A stretch of DNA of 46,195 nucleotides, from positions 6,843 to 53,037 of the forward strand of contig JADGBH010000027.1 of NCBI GenBank assembly GCA_015231595.1. The letters run 5' to 3'. The translations under genes and the position numbers were made by a program. Position 1 is the stretch's first letter, and every line of letters starts with the position of its first letter. Below the pieces are notes generated by a model that saw only the letters and a list, made by a program, of their open reading frames with translations, was not told the origin of the DNA and ran no database searches. Source of the DNA: Desulfobacterales bacterium (lineage in GTDB: Bacteria > Desulfobacterota > Desulfobacteria > Desulfobacterales > JADGBH01). Shown in pieces: positions 28,059 through 35,651 of this stretch.

Positions 28059-28085
28059 TGTTTTTAATGATAAATATATCAATAG

Positions 28086-28676
28086 CTATAATTGTGTCTG
28101 AACTTCCAGTGAAATATTTTGCTCTATCTGCATCTTTTTTTGTTGTTGAATTAAAGGTTGAACATTTGGAATATCTTGAGGGAATGGCAAATCTTTAATA
28201 TCTTTAAGGCCAAATATTTCTAAGAATTCTTTAGATGTTCCGTAAATAATTGGACGGCCTGGAACATCTTTTCTTCCTAAAATTTTTATTAATTTTCGTT
28301 CAAGGAGCAGTCTTACGCTATTACCCGAATCAACCCCTCGTATATATTCAATATCACTTCTAATAACTGGTTGTTTATAAGCTATTATTGCAAGGGTCTC
28401 AAGGGCAGCCTTGCTTAATCGAATAGGAGACGGTTTTACCATAAGAGCTACCCATTCTTTATATTCAGGTCTTGTTCTAAACTGATAACCTCCAGCAACC
28501 TCGCATAAATAAAAGCCGCCTTTTCTGTGTTCATATTCGTTTTTTAAATCTAAAATTGCTTCAGTTATTTCTTTAGATTCAAAATTTGGAATTACTTTTT
28601 TTATTTGAGTTATTGATAAGGGCGCTTCAGACACAAAGAATATACATTCGATTATGCTTTTAATATTTTTATCCAT
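28086..28676 (-). CDS. scpB: Segregation and condensation protein ScpB
   Basis: 196 residues of the ScpB family, the winged-helix kite subunit of the SMC-ScpAB condensin that compacts and segregates chromosomes. Seen: IIECIFFVSEAPLSI at the N-terminus, the central AALETLAIIAYKQPVIRSDIEYIRGV and GRPIIYGTSKEFLEIFGL, all characteristic. The C-terminal tail is Gln-rich. A GAGG ribosome site precedes the ATG. It starts 9 bp after scpA, the usual pairing. No smc gene is in the window. Confidence 0.95.
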   Translation of the reverse strand: MDKNIKSIIECIFFVSEAPLSITQIKKVIPNFESKEITEAILDLKNEYEHRKGGFYLCEVAGGYQFRTRPEYKEWVALMVKPSPIRLSKAALETLAIIAYKQPVIRSDIEYIRGVDSGNSVRLLLERKLIKILGRKDVPGRPIIYGTSKEFLEIFGLKDIKDLPFPQDIPNVQPLIQQQKKMQIEQNISLEVQTQL

Positions 28677-28685
28677 AATAAAACC

Positions 28686-29393
28686 TCATATATTAAAAAC
28701 ACGTATAATTCCGCATTGAGAATACTGAACTATACGGATAAGACTAAGTTTACACATTTCTAATATAGCTAAAAAAGTAACAATCATGTCTATTTTAGTT
28801 AAACTTCCTATAAAAAGCTCATCAAATGCTATAGAACCTTTTTCTTCAATTAATGCAGAAATTTCTTTAATTCTTTCTTGAACCGACAGGTGTTCATCAG
28901 TTATTTTAACTATGTGATCTTGATTAATATTTTTAGCAATATTTTGAAAAGCATTGATTAATTCAAAGATTCCTATCTTTATCGGAACCTCTTCTTCTTC
29001 TTCGATAATTTTTTCGCAACATTGCCTGATAAATATATCTTCGCCTAAAATAGGAAAATCAGATAATTGTTCAGAAACGGATTTAATTTGAAGATATTCC
29101 AATAAAGGTCTTGCAATTTCAAGTCTTGGATCCTCCTGTTCATCTTCCTTATAAACAGGAATAAGCATTTTAGATTTTATTTGAACAAGGGTTGCCGCCA
29201 TCAATATAAAATCACCAGCAGAATCAAGACTCGTATATTTTATGAATTCAAGATATAACAAATATTGTTCTGTTATTGTGGCAACTGGTATATCGTAAAT
29301 GTTTATTTCATCTTTCTTAATTAAATATATAAGAAGGTCCATGGGACCTTCAAATACGTTATTAAGATTTACTAAGTAATGATCTGTTGACAT
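28686..29393 (-). CDS. scpA: Segregation and condensation protein ScpA
   Basis: 235 residues, the kleisin subunit of SMC-ScpAB. The N-terminal FEGPMDLLIYLIKKDEINIYDIPVATITEQYL is the signature that binds the SMC neck, and a C-terminal winged helix (FDELFIGSLTKIDMIVTFLAILEMCKL, about 190-220) binds the SMC head. Normal length. It starts 18 bp after trpS, with no strong ribosome site. It forms an operon with scpB and trpS. Confidence 0.95.
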   Translation of the reverse strand: MSTDHYLVNLNNVFEGPMDLLIYLIKKDEINIYDIPVATITEQYLLYLEFIKYTSLDSAGDFILMAATLVQIKSKMLIPVYKEDEQEDPRLEIARPLLEYLQIKSVSEQLSDFPILGEDIFIRQCCEKIIEEEEEVPIKIGIFELINAFQNIAKNINQDHIVKITDEHLSVQERIKEISALIEEKGSIAFDELFIGSLTKIDMIVTFLAILEMCKLSLIRIVQYSQCGIIRVFNI

Positions 29394-29411
29394 TGTGTAA
29401 TTACGGCAAAA

Positions 29412-30398
29412 TTATATTTTGATTACTGATCTGACTTCTTCCATTGTTTTTTTAGCAACTATTCTTGCTCTTTGTGCGCCTGAAACAATTATTTCATCAA
29501 CAATTTCAGGTTTAGTTTGATAATATTCAATTTTTTCACGTATAGGAGCCAGATAATTTATAAGATTTTCAGCCATTTTCTTTTTGCAGTCAACGCATCC
29601 AATCGTTGCTACGCGACATTCTTCATTTACTTGATTGATAAGCTCTTGGCCTGAATAAAGTTTATGGAACTCAAATACATTGCAAACATTAGGGTCACCA
29701 GGGTCCTTTTTGCGTTGTCTATTAGGGTCAGTAATCATAAGGGAAACTTTAGTTTGAATATCTTTAGGGCTTTCTGATAAAAAAATGGCGTTATTATAGC
29801 TTTTGCTCATTTTTCTTCTGTCAAGTCCAAGTATTTTTGAAGTTTCAGTTAAAATAGCTTGGGGTTCTGGAAAAATTTCTCCATAAATATAATTAAACCT
29901 TCTTGCTATTTCCCTTGTAATTTCTATGTGTGGAACTTGATCTATTCCTACAGGAACTCCATAAGCTTTATACATTATAATATCTGCCGCCTGAAGAACA
30001 GGATAACCTAAAAAACCAAAGGTAGAAAGGTCTTTATTTTCAATTTGAGCTATCTGATCCTTATATGTTGGATTTCGCTCTAACCAAGGAACTGGAGTTA
30101 TCATTGAAAAAATAAGATATAATTCTGCATGTTCTTTAACATGGGATTGTACAAAAAGAACGCTTTTTTCAGGGGAAAGCCCGGCACTAAGCCAGTCAAT
30201 CATCATTTGTCTGACATAATTTGGAATTTGTTTTGTGTCTTCATAATCGCTTGTAAGGGCGTGCCAGTCCGCGATAAAAAAATAACAGTCATATTCTGAT
30301 TGAAGCTTTACCCAGTTTAAAAGGGCTCCATGCAAATTACCAATATGAAGATGTCCAGTGGGTCTCATACCACTCAAAATTCGCTTTTTTTCGCTCAT
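29412..30398 (-). CDS. trpS: Tryptophanyl-tRNA synthetase
   Basis: 328 residues, a class I aminoacyl-tRNA synthetase charging tRNA-Trp. The HIGH-type motif is GHLHIGN (15-21) and the KMSKS loop is at 196-200. PVLQAADI and GIDQVPHIEITREIARRFN form the Trp and ATP sites. Length is typical of bacterial TrpRS. A TAGGAG ribosome site lies upstream of the ATG. It heads the trpS-scpA-scpB run, an arrangement common in Desulfobacterota and Firmicutes. Confidence 0.96.
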   Translation of the reverse strand: MSEKKRILSGMRPTGHLHIGNLHGALLNWVKLQSEYDCYFFIADWHALTSDYEDTKQIPNYVRQMMIDWLSAGLSPEKSVLFVQSHVKEHAELYLIFSMITPVPWLERNPTYKDQIAQIENKDLSTFGFLGYPVLQAADIIMYKAYGVPVGIDQVPHIEITREIARRFNYIYGEIFPEPQAILTETSKILGLDRRKMSKSYNNAIFLSESPKDIQTKVSLMITDPNRQRKKDPGDPNVCNVFEFHKLYSGQELINQVNEECRVATIGCVDCKKKMAENLINYLAPIREKIEYYQTKPEIVDEIIVSGAQRARIVAKKTMEEVRSVIKI

Positions 30399-30526
30399 TT
30401 TTTTCTCCTAAAATAAATAATTAATACTAACAAAAATAACTAACGGTTATGTCATATAATTGACAAAAAATATTATTATTAGGCTTAAAACCCCTTAATA
30501 TCCATGTTTTTTAATGATTGGATATT

Positions 30527-30543
30527 TTGGCTTAAATATTGCT
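30527..30543 (+). promoter_or_regulatory. Probable sigma-54 (-24/-12) promoter
   Basis: TTGGC at 30527-30531 and TTGC at 30539-30542 give the exact GG-N10-GC spacing of RpoN promoters. Transcription would begin near 30554, about 42 bp before the small gene's ATG at 30596, which has its own AGGAGGAG site. Confidence 0.65.
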
Positions 30544-30595
30544 GAAGGTAATAATAAATCCAGATGTCCAAAATTGCAAGGAGGAGTTATCAAAT

Positions 30596-30823
30596 ATGTT
30601 AACGAAAATCAATTCTTTAAATTCAAATGCTATTTCAGCTTATCAAAATTATACAAATAAAACAAAAACAGATGAAAAGGATGAAAAAAATTATCAAGCT
30701 TCGGGCGATAAGGTTAATATTTCAAAAACAGGATTAGCTGTTTTACAAGGAAAAGAGATTTATAATAATGACGCTATTGAGGAAACTTCAGCATTTAGCT
30801 CATCTTTTTATGTTATTGCATAA
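30596..30823 (+). CDS. Small protein of unknown function, sigma-54-type promoter
   Basis: 75 residues from ATG 30596, chosen over an upstream in-frame TTG at 30539 because AGGAGGAG at 30579-30586 is well placed, and because the sigma-54-type promoter overlaps the longer version. The protein is hydrophilic and Asn/Lys/Ser-rich, with a central GDKVNISKTGLAVLQG. That motif loosely resembles the DKVSIS-like stretch of FlgM-type anti-sigma factors and other small flagellar-linked proteins, but the match is too short to assign. There is no signal peptide, TM segment or Cys. It is divergent from trpS and followed by about 360 bp without a gene. Confidence 0.65.
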   Translation: MLTKINSLNSNAISAYQNYTNKTKTDEKDEKNYQASGDKVNISKTGLAVLQGKEIYNNDAIEETSAFSSSFYVIA

Positions 30824-31184
30824 TATTTATTGAGTTTTCCTTTTGATTCTTGATTTCATTAATAACTAAAAAATTTTTTAATTGAAAACCCGCATAAAAT
30901 AATTAAATAACATTGCAAAGTAGCCTATAATATATAATAATAAATTCTAAATTTTATTTGCTCACGCATAAGTCTAAATCACACTAAATCACAGATTGTA
31001 TAGATTAAAACTGACATATCATTCAGCTTATTAAGGCTAAAAGTATTAGATATAAAAATTTTATTATCTAAAAATAGTAATGCTACGTCAGTTTTAAATA
31101 GCTATCGAAAAGATATAGCGATAGGCGAGGATTCCGTCAATTTGGGAAAAGGCACTGATTCTATTTATAAGGATTCTACAAGGC
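30824..31184. other. Intergenic region with palindromic element copy 3
   Basis: 361 bp between the small protein gene and the binding-protein gene. It holds the dispersed repeat at 31007-31095 and a short direct duplication CTAAATCACA(C)/CTAAATCACA near 30974-30993. No gene or clear promoter was recognised. Confidence 0.5.
31007..31095 (+). repeat. Dispersed palindromic element, copy 3 (89 bp)
   Basis: Terminal inverted repeats AAAACTGACATATCATT and AATGCTACGTCAGTTTT match at 14 of 17 positions. The interior has TTCAG, TTAAGGCTAAAAG, AAAATTTTATTATC and TAAAAATAGTAATG in the same order as copy 1 and the reverse complement of copy 4. Confidence 0.75.
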
Positions 31185-32342
31185 ATGAAACATATTTTAA
31201 TCCGAGCAATTATTTTTTTTCTAATAGTAATATTTCCATTTAGCATTTTTGGAGAACAGTACAAATGGAAATTCAAAGTGAAACCTATCACAAATAATGG
31301 AAAAAAATGGAAGATCGGATACTATGAAGGAGGACCTTTTCTAGCATATCCAAAACATCTAATAAACATAGTAAAAAATTTAAGCGAACTTGGTTGGATG
31401 GAAAAAATTGAGATTCCTAAGCCTGACAATACAAGTGAATCAACTGCAATATGGAATTTTTTATCTCAAAATGTAAACAGCCCATACTTGGAATTTGTTG
31501 CCGATGCTCACTGGAATGCTGATTGGGATAGTGAAAAAAGAAAAATCTGTAAAGAAAACGCTCTTAAAAGACTAAAAGCAAAAGATATCGATTTAATGTT
31601 GGCTCTGGGTACATGGGCTGGTCAGGATCTTGTAAATGATCTTCATTCTGTTCCTACCATGGGAATATCGATATCGGATTCTGTAAAATCTAAAATTATA
31701 AAAAGTCCTGAAGATTCAGGCTTTGAGCATGTTCATGTTAGATGTGATCCGGATCGAGATTTACGAATGATTACCCTTTTCTATAATATTTTTAATTTTA
31801 AAAAATTAGGCGTTGTTTATGAGGACACATTGGAAGGCAGGTCTTACGCTGCTATGGATGATATTGAGAAAGTAGCAAAAGAGAGAGGTTTTGAAATAAT
31901 TAGCGAAAAAATTCCTGCCCATAATATTGATGAAAACACCAACCTTCAATTAATAATTAATGCGCACAATAAACTTGCGCCGATGGTAGATGCTTTTTTT
32001 ATAACTATTCATAGAACTGCAATTCCTAAAAATATGCCGCAGCTAATAGCTCCTTTTTTGAAACACAAAGTCCCCACTTTTTCACAGTACGGCACTGTTA
32101 TGGTGCAGTACGGATCGCTAATTAGCATTAATGAAACAGCTGATTTTGTTGATGTTGGACGTTTTAATGCAAACGTTATTGCATCCATATTGAACGGCAT
32201 AAAACCACGAGAAATAAATCAAATATTTGAAAATCCAAAAAAAGTGGCGATAAATCTGGAAGTCGCCAGAATTATCGGGTTTGATGTTCCTCCTGGTCTT
32301 AAAGCCATTGCTGATGAAATTTACACGGAAATTAAAAAATAA
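31185..32342 (+). CDS. ABC-type substrate-binding protein (sensory partner)
   Basis: 385 residues with a signal peptide (about 1-23, ending in FGEQ). The body matches the ABC_sub_bind family (PF04392-like, periplasmic-binding-protein type I fold): WKIGYYEGG, DLMLALGTWAGQDLV, PTMGISISDSV, LGVVYEDTLEGRSYA, FITIHRTAIP, VPTFSQYGTVMVQYGSLISI and a C-terminal INLEVARIIGFDVPP. No permease or ATPase gene is nearby. The stop codon directly abuts the kinase start (TAAATG), so the protein probably presents its ligand to that kinase rather than to a transporter. The ribosome site is weak. Confidence 0.85.
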   Translation: MKHILIRAIIFFLIVIFPFSIFGEQYKWKFKVKPITNNGKKWKIGYYEGGPFLAYPKHLINIVKNLSELGWMEKIEIPKPDNTSESTAIWNFLSQNVNSPYLEFVADAHWNADWDSEKRKICKENALKRLKAKDIDLMLALGTWAGQDLVNDLHSVPTMGISISDSVKSKIIKSPEDSGFEHVHVRCDPDRDLRMITLFYNIFNFKKLGVVYEDTLEGRSYAAMDDIEKVAKERGFEIISEKIPAHNIDENTNLQLIINAHNKLAPMVDAFFITIHRTAIPKNMPQLIAPFLKHKVPTFSQYGTVMVQYGSLISINETADFVDVGRFNANVIASILNGIKPREINQIFENPKKVAINLEVARIIGFDVPPGLKAIADEIYTEIKK

Positions 32343-34313
32343 ATGAATAAAACATCAGTAAAAATTATTGGCTCTTCAATATTATTAGGCGGTTCTTTCT
32401 GGTTTATTGATGCCATCTACGTTTATTTGAGATTTAAAGAAGAACTTCGTTTTTTAATATTTCAGACTCCTTTAAGTTTTATTGATTCATTGACGCTTAA
32501 TAATATTTCCCCGCATAATTTTTTTATAAGATTATCTGTTATGTCCCTTTGTTTATTAAGCGGTTTACTCGTAACATTTCTTTTTAACCAACGTATCAAG
32601 GCGGAGGAAAAACTAAAAAAGTCTCACGATACATTAGAGAAACGTGTATCTGAACGTACTGAAGAACTACTGAAAATCAATCAGAAATTATTCGAAGAAA
32701 TAAAAATACGAGAAAAAACAGAAAAAAAACTTGAGGTAAGCAAGGGGGCTGCTGAAGCTGCAAGTCAATCAAAAAGTCAATTTCTTGCCAATATGAGCCA
32801 TGAAATTCGTACTCCCATCAGTGGAATTCTTGGCATGATCGAAATGACTTTAGATTTAAATGCTTCACCTGATATTGAACAAAATCTCAGATTAATAAAA
32901 ACATCCTCCAATTCATTGCTAAATATAATCAACGACATACTGGATATCTCTAAAATTGAAACTGGAAAACTCGATTTGACTAATGAACGCTTCAATCTTT
33001 TTGACGTTATCAGAAAAAACACGAATATTTTTTCTCAGATGGCGCACGAAAAGGGGTTGAATTTAGATATACAGATTCTTCCAAATGTACCAGAATATAT
33101 AAAGGGTGATTCAGAACGTCTGGGACAAATCATCCGCAACTTGATTAACAATGCAATCAAATTTACAGAAAAAGGTGAGATTGTAATTACCATTACCTGT
33201 ATAAGCAATAACAACTCATCTGATAAAATTCTTTTTTCTGTAAAAGACACAGGTATCGGCATTCCAGAAAAAAAATTTCCAAAGATTTTTGAAAAATTTG
33301 CCCAACTTGACAATTCATACTCGAAAAAATACGCTGGAACGGGATTGGGTTTAGCTATATCAAAGGAGTTGGTAGAGTTGATGGATGGCAGCATCTGGTT
33401 AGAAAGCGAAGTTGGAAAAGGCAGTTCCTTTTATTTTACCATTAAATTTGACATATCTGAAGGTGAACCTGATGTCTTTGAAAAAGAAAAAATAAGACAA
33501 GCTCCTATAGCCCTAACCAAAAGAAGCTTAATAATACTTCTCGCCGAAGATGATGACTTGCATCGTCAAACAATGACATATTTTTTAAAACGTGAAGGTC
33601 ATATAGTCGTATCGACTACAAGCGGTCATGAGGTTATAAAAAAACTTGAAGCAGGTACTTTCGATATTGTTCTGATGGACGTGCAGATGCCGGAGATGGA
33701 CGGAGTTGAAGCCACAAAACAAATAAGAAGCTCCAAATTAGGAAAATACGATCCAAAAATCCCTATTATTGCTTTGACAGCATACGCCATGGAAGGGGAT
33801 CGAGAAAAATTTCTCGAAGCTGGTATGAATGATTATATTACAAAACCTGCAGATATAGAGAGTCTTTTGTTAAAGATGAACCGGCTTGTGGTTCACGATG
33901 AGTGCTTGTTTGGAAAAAATCAATCGGCAAATACTACAATTTCATTAGACGCATTATCTGAAGAATTGAATACTGATGAATACATTACAGATATTCAAAG
34001 ATTCGTCAAAAATACACAGGATGATATAGAATTTATGAGAAAGGTATTACTGTCATTTCCAAAAAATGCTCAGGATCGCTTGGATTTAGTTGAGAAGGCG
34101 ATTACAGATCAGGATACAGATCAGATTGCCAAAACAATTCATAGATTCCTTGGTTTATTTTCATTAATTTTTATTCGATCAGTCACAAAGAACAGTCAGG
34201 AACTTCAAAAAGCTGCCAGGTCAGGCAATTTAAAAAAGTGTAATGAGTTGTTCAGCGAGCTACAACAAAAGATGAAGCATATTTTAAATTATATTAAATC
34301 AATTCAGGTGTGA
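32343..34313 (+). CDS. Hybrid sensor histidine kinase with REC and Hpt domains
   Basis: 656 residues. Two hydrophobic segments (about 7-26 and 61-81) bound a short periplasmic loop (about 27-60). A coiled coil (about 85-140), HisKA ([12 protein letters not shown], His about 154), HATPase (KDTGIGI, GTGLGLAISKEL), a receiver (LAEDDDLHR start, acceptor Asp in IVLMDVQMPEMDG near 457, TKPA Lys) and a C-terminal Hpt-like domain (about 550-656; candidate His in AKTIHRFLGLF near 600) follow. The small loop implies that sensing relies on the adjacent binding protein. The TAAATG junction couples it to that gene, and it overlaps the next by a few bases. Confidence 0.92.
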   Translation: MNKTSVKIIGSSILLGGSFWFIDAIYVYLRFKEELRFLIFQTPLSFIDSLTLNNISPHNFFIRLSVMSLCLLSGLLVTFLFNQRIKAEEKLKKSHDTLEKRVSERTEELLKINQKLFEEIKIREKTEKKLEVSKGAAEAASQSKSQFLANMSHEIRTPISGILGMIEMTLDLNASPDIEQNLRLIKTSSNSLLNIINDILDISKIETGKLDLTNERFNLFDVIRKNTNIFSQMAHEKGLNLDIQILPNVPEYIKGDSERLGQIIRNLINNAIKFTEKGEIVITITCISNNNSSDKILFSVKDTGIGIPEKKFPKIFEKFAQLDNSYSKKYAGTGLGLAISKELVELMDGSIWLESEVGKGSSFYFTIKFDISEGEPDVFEKEKIRQAPIALTKRSLIILLAEDDDLHRQTMTYFLKREGHIVVSTTSGHEVIKKLEAGTFDIVLMDVQMPEMDGVEATKQIRSSKLGKYDPKIPIIALTAYAMEGDREKFLEAGMNDYITKPADIESLLLKMNRLVVHDECLFGKNQSANTTISLDALSEELNTDEYITDIQRFVKNTQDDIEFMRKVLLSFPKNAQDRLDLVEKAITDQDTDQIAKTIHRFLGLFSLIFIRSVTKNSQELQKAARSGNLKKCNELFSELQQKMKHILNYIKSIQV

Positions 34314-34315
34314 AA

Positions 34316-35581
34316 ATGAATAAAAACAATAAAATTTTGATTATTGATGATGACATCAGTCCACTTGAGGGTCATATTCGTCTTTTACAGACAGAGGGTT
34401 ATATCGTTAAAACAGCTGAAACTGGTGAAGATGGATTACAACTTGTCATCAAAGAGAAACCAGAACTGGTCATACTTGATGTAGTTCTTCCAGATGAGGA
34501 TGGTTATGAAATTTGTAAACAAATAAAATTTTTACCAGATTTTCAAGCACCATACATAAAAGAGAAACCAGAACTGGACGTACTTGATGTAGTTTTTTCA
34601 GGCATGGATGATTATGAAATTTGTAAACAAATAAAATTTTTACCAGATTTTCAATCACCATACATAGTAATGTTTTCTGCGCAAGAAATAGACACAGAGA
34701 GTCAGATAAGAGGTTTTGAGGCCGGAGCCGACGACTATCTTACAAAACCAATTGATAGAAAGCAGTTGTCTGCAAGAATAAAAGCCATATTCCGAACCAT
34801 TAATGCTGAAAAAGAGAGGGAAAATTTAAAAACTCAACTCGCTCAATACAAAAAAATGGAAGCTATCGGAACTTTGGCTGGAGGTATAGCTCATGAATTT
34901 AACAATTTATTATTTATAATCATGGGTAATGTTGAAATGTTAATAAGAAAGGCTAATTCAGGCGATGAACATTTACTGAAAGTATTGAAGGATATTTATA
35001 GCACAACAAATAGAGGAGCTGATCTGATAAAAAGTCTTTTAACATTCAGCCGAAAAATTGACCATAAAAAAGAGCAATTTTATCTGAATGAAATCATAGA
35101 AAAAATTTTAAGTATGTTGGAAAAATTAATTCAACGAACTATTTTAATTGAGTCTGACCTCGCGAATGATTTATACAAAATTAATGCGGCTATAAATCTG
35201 ACAGAACAAGTTTTACTAAATTTATGCATGAATGCTCAAGATGCAATGCCAAATGGCGGTAAATTGATTATTAAAACACAAAATATCGAAATTTATGAAT
35301 CAGATAACAATAAATATCCTGATATGAAAGTAGGTAGTTATGTGCTGTTAGTCGTTTCAGACAATGGTTGTGGAATAGATAAAAGCATACAAGATCGTAT
35401 CTTTGATCCATTTTTTTCTACCAAAGAAGTGGGTAAAGGCACAGGACTTGGATTGTCCACAGTTTACGGTTTTGTAAAAGCACATAATGGATATATTTTT
35501 TGTGAAAGTGAGTTTGGTCATGGAACAACTTTTAAATTATATTTGCCAGCTTTCACTGGCGCAAAAGAATATATAACCTAG
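34316..35581 (+). CDS. REC-histidine kinase protein with duplicated receiver segment
   Basis: 421 residues from ATG 34316. A GTG at 34310 is also in frame, but AGGTG at 34306-34310 fits the ATG. An N-terminal receiver (DDD acidic pocket, Asp55 in VILDVVLPDEDGYE, Lys in YLTKPI) contains an in-frame 36-residue tandem duplication: residues 46-81 repeat as 82-117, with a second candidate Asp at 91. A HisKA (GGIAHEFNNLL, His193) and HATPase (NLCMNAQDAMPNGG, DNGCGI, GTGLGLSTVYG) complete a kinase of the NtrB-like subfamily. It overlaps the upstream hybrid kinase stop, so it is in the operon with the binding protein. Confidence 0.9.
   Translation: MNKNNKILIIDDDISPLEGHIRLLQTEGYIVKTAETGEDGLQLVIKEKPELVILDVVLPDEDGYEICKQIKFLPDFQAPYIKEKPELDVLDVVFSGMDDYEICKQIKFLPDFQSPYIVMFSAQEIDTESQIRGFEAGADDYLTKPIDRKQLSARIKAIFRTINAEKERENLKTQLAQYKKMEAIGTLAGGIAHEFNNLLFIIMGNVEMLIRKANSGDEHLLKVLKDIYSTTNRGADLIKSLLTFSRKIDHKKEQFYLNEIIEKILSMLEKLIQRTILIESDLANDLYKINAAINLTEQVLLNLCMNAQDAMPNGGKLIIKTQNIEIYESDNNKYPDMKVGSYVLLVVSDNGCGIDKSIQDRIFDPFFSTKEVGKGTGLGLSTVYGFVKAHNGYIFCESEFGHGTTFKLYLPAFTGAKEYIT
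34451..34666 (+). repeat. 108-bp in-frame tandem duplication inside receiver domain
   Basis: Copy 1 is 34451-34558 and copy 2 is 34559-34666, 98 of 108 bases identical by direct comparison. Eight codons differ and all eight differences change the amino acid (V to D, I to V, L to F, P to S, D to G, E to M, G to D, A to S). Confidence 0.95.
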
Positions 35582-35597
35582 CCTTATTGTAAAGGCT
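35580..35597. terminator. Weak hairpin between convergent genes
   Basis: AGCCTT, loop ATTGTA, AAGGCT overlaps the REC-kinase stop codon in the gap before the convergent radical SAM gene. The stem is only 6 bp and there is no U tract, so terminator function is uncertain. Confidence 0.3.
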
Positions 35598-35651
35598 TAT
35601 AAATGCTAAAATAATTCGAAAAGTTTTGGATTAAACCGTCAATCTTATTTT

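Noticed and set aside
30470..30520. TTAGGCTTAAAACCCC resembling the dispersed element motif
   Set aside because: Only a short match to GGCTTAAAA is seen. The terminal repeats and internal order are missing, so it was not counted as a copy.
34470..34661. Reverse-strand frame with an internal amino-acid repeat
   Set aside because: The repeat only mirrors the 108-bp duplication of the plus-strand REC-kinase gene.
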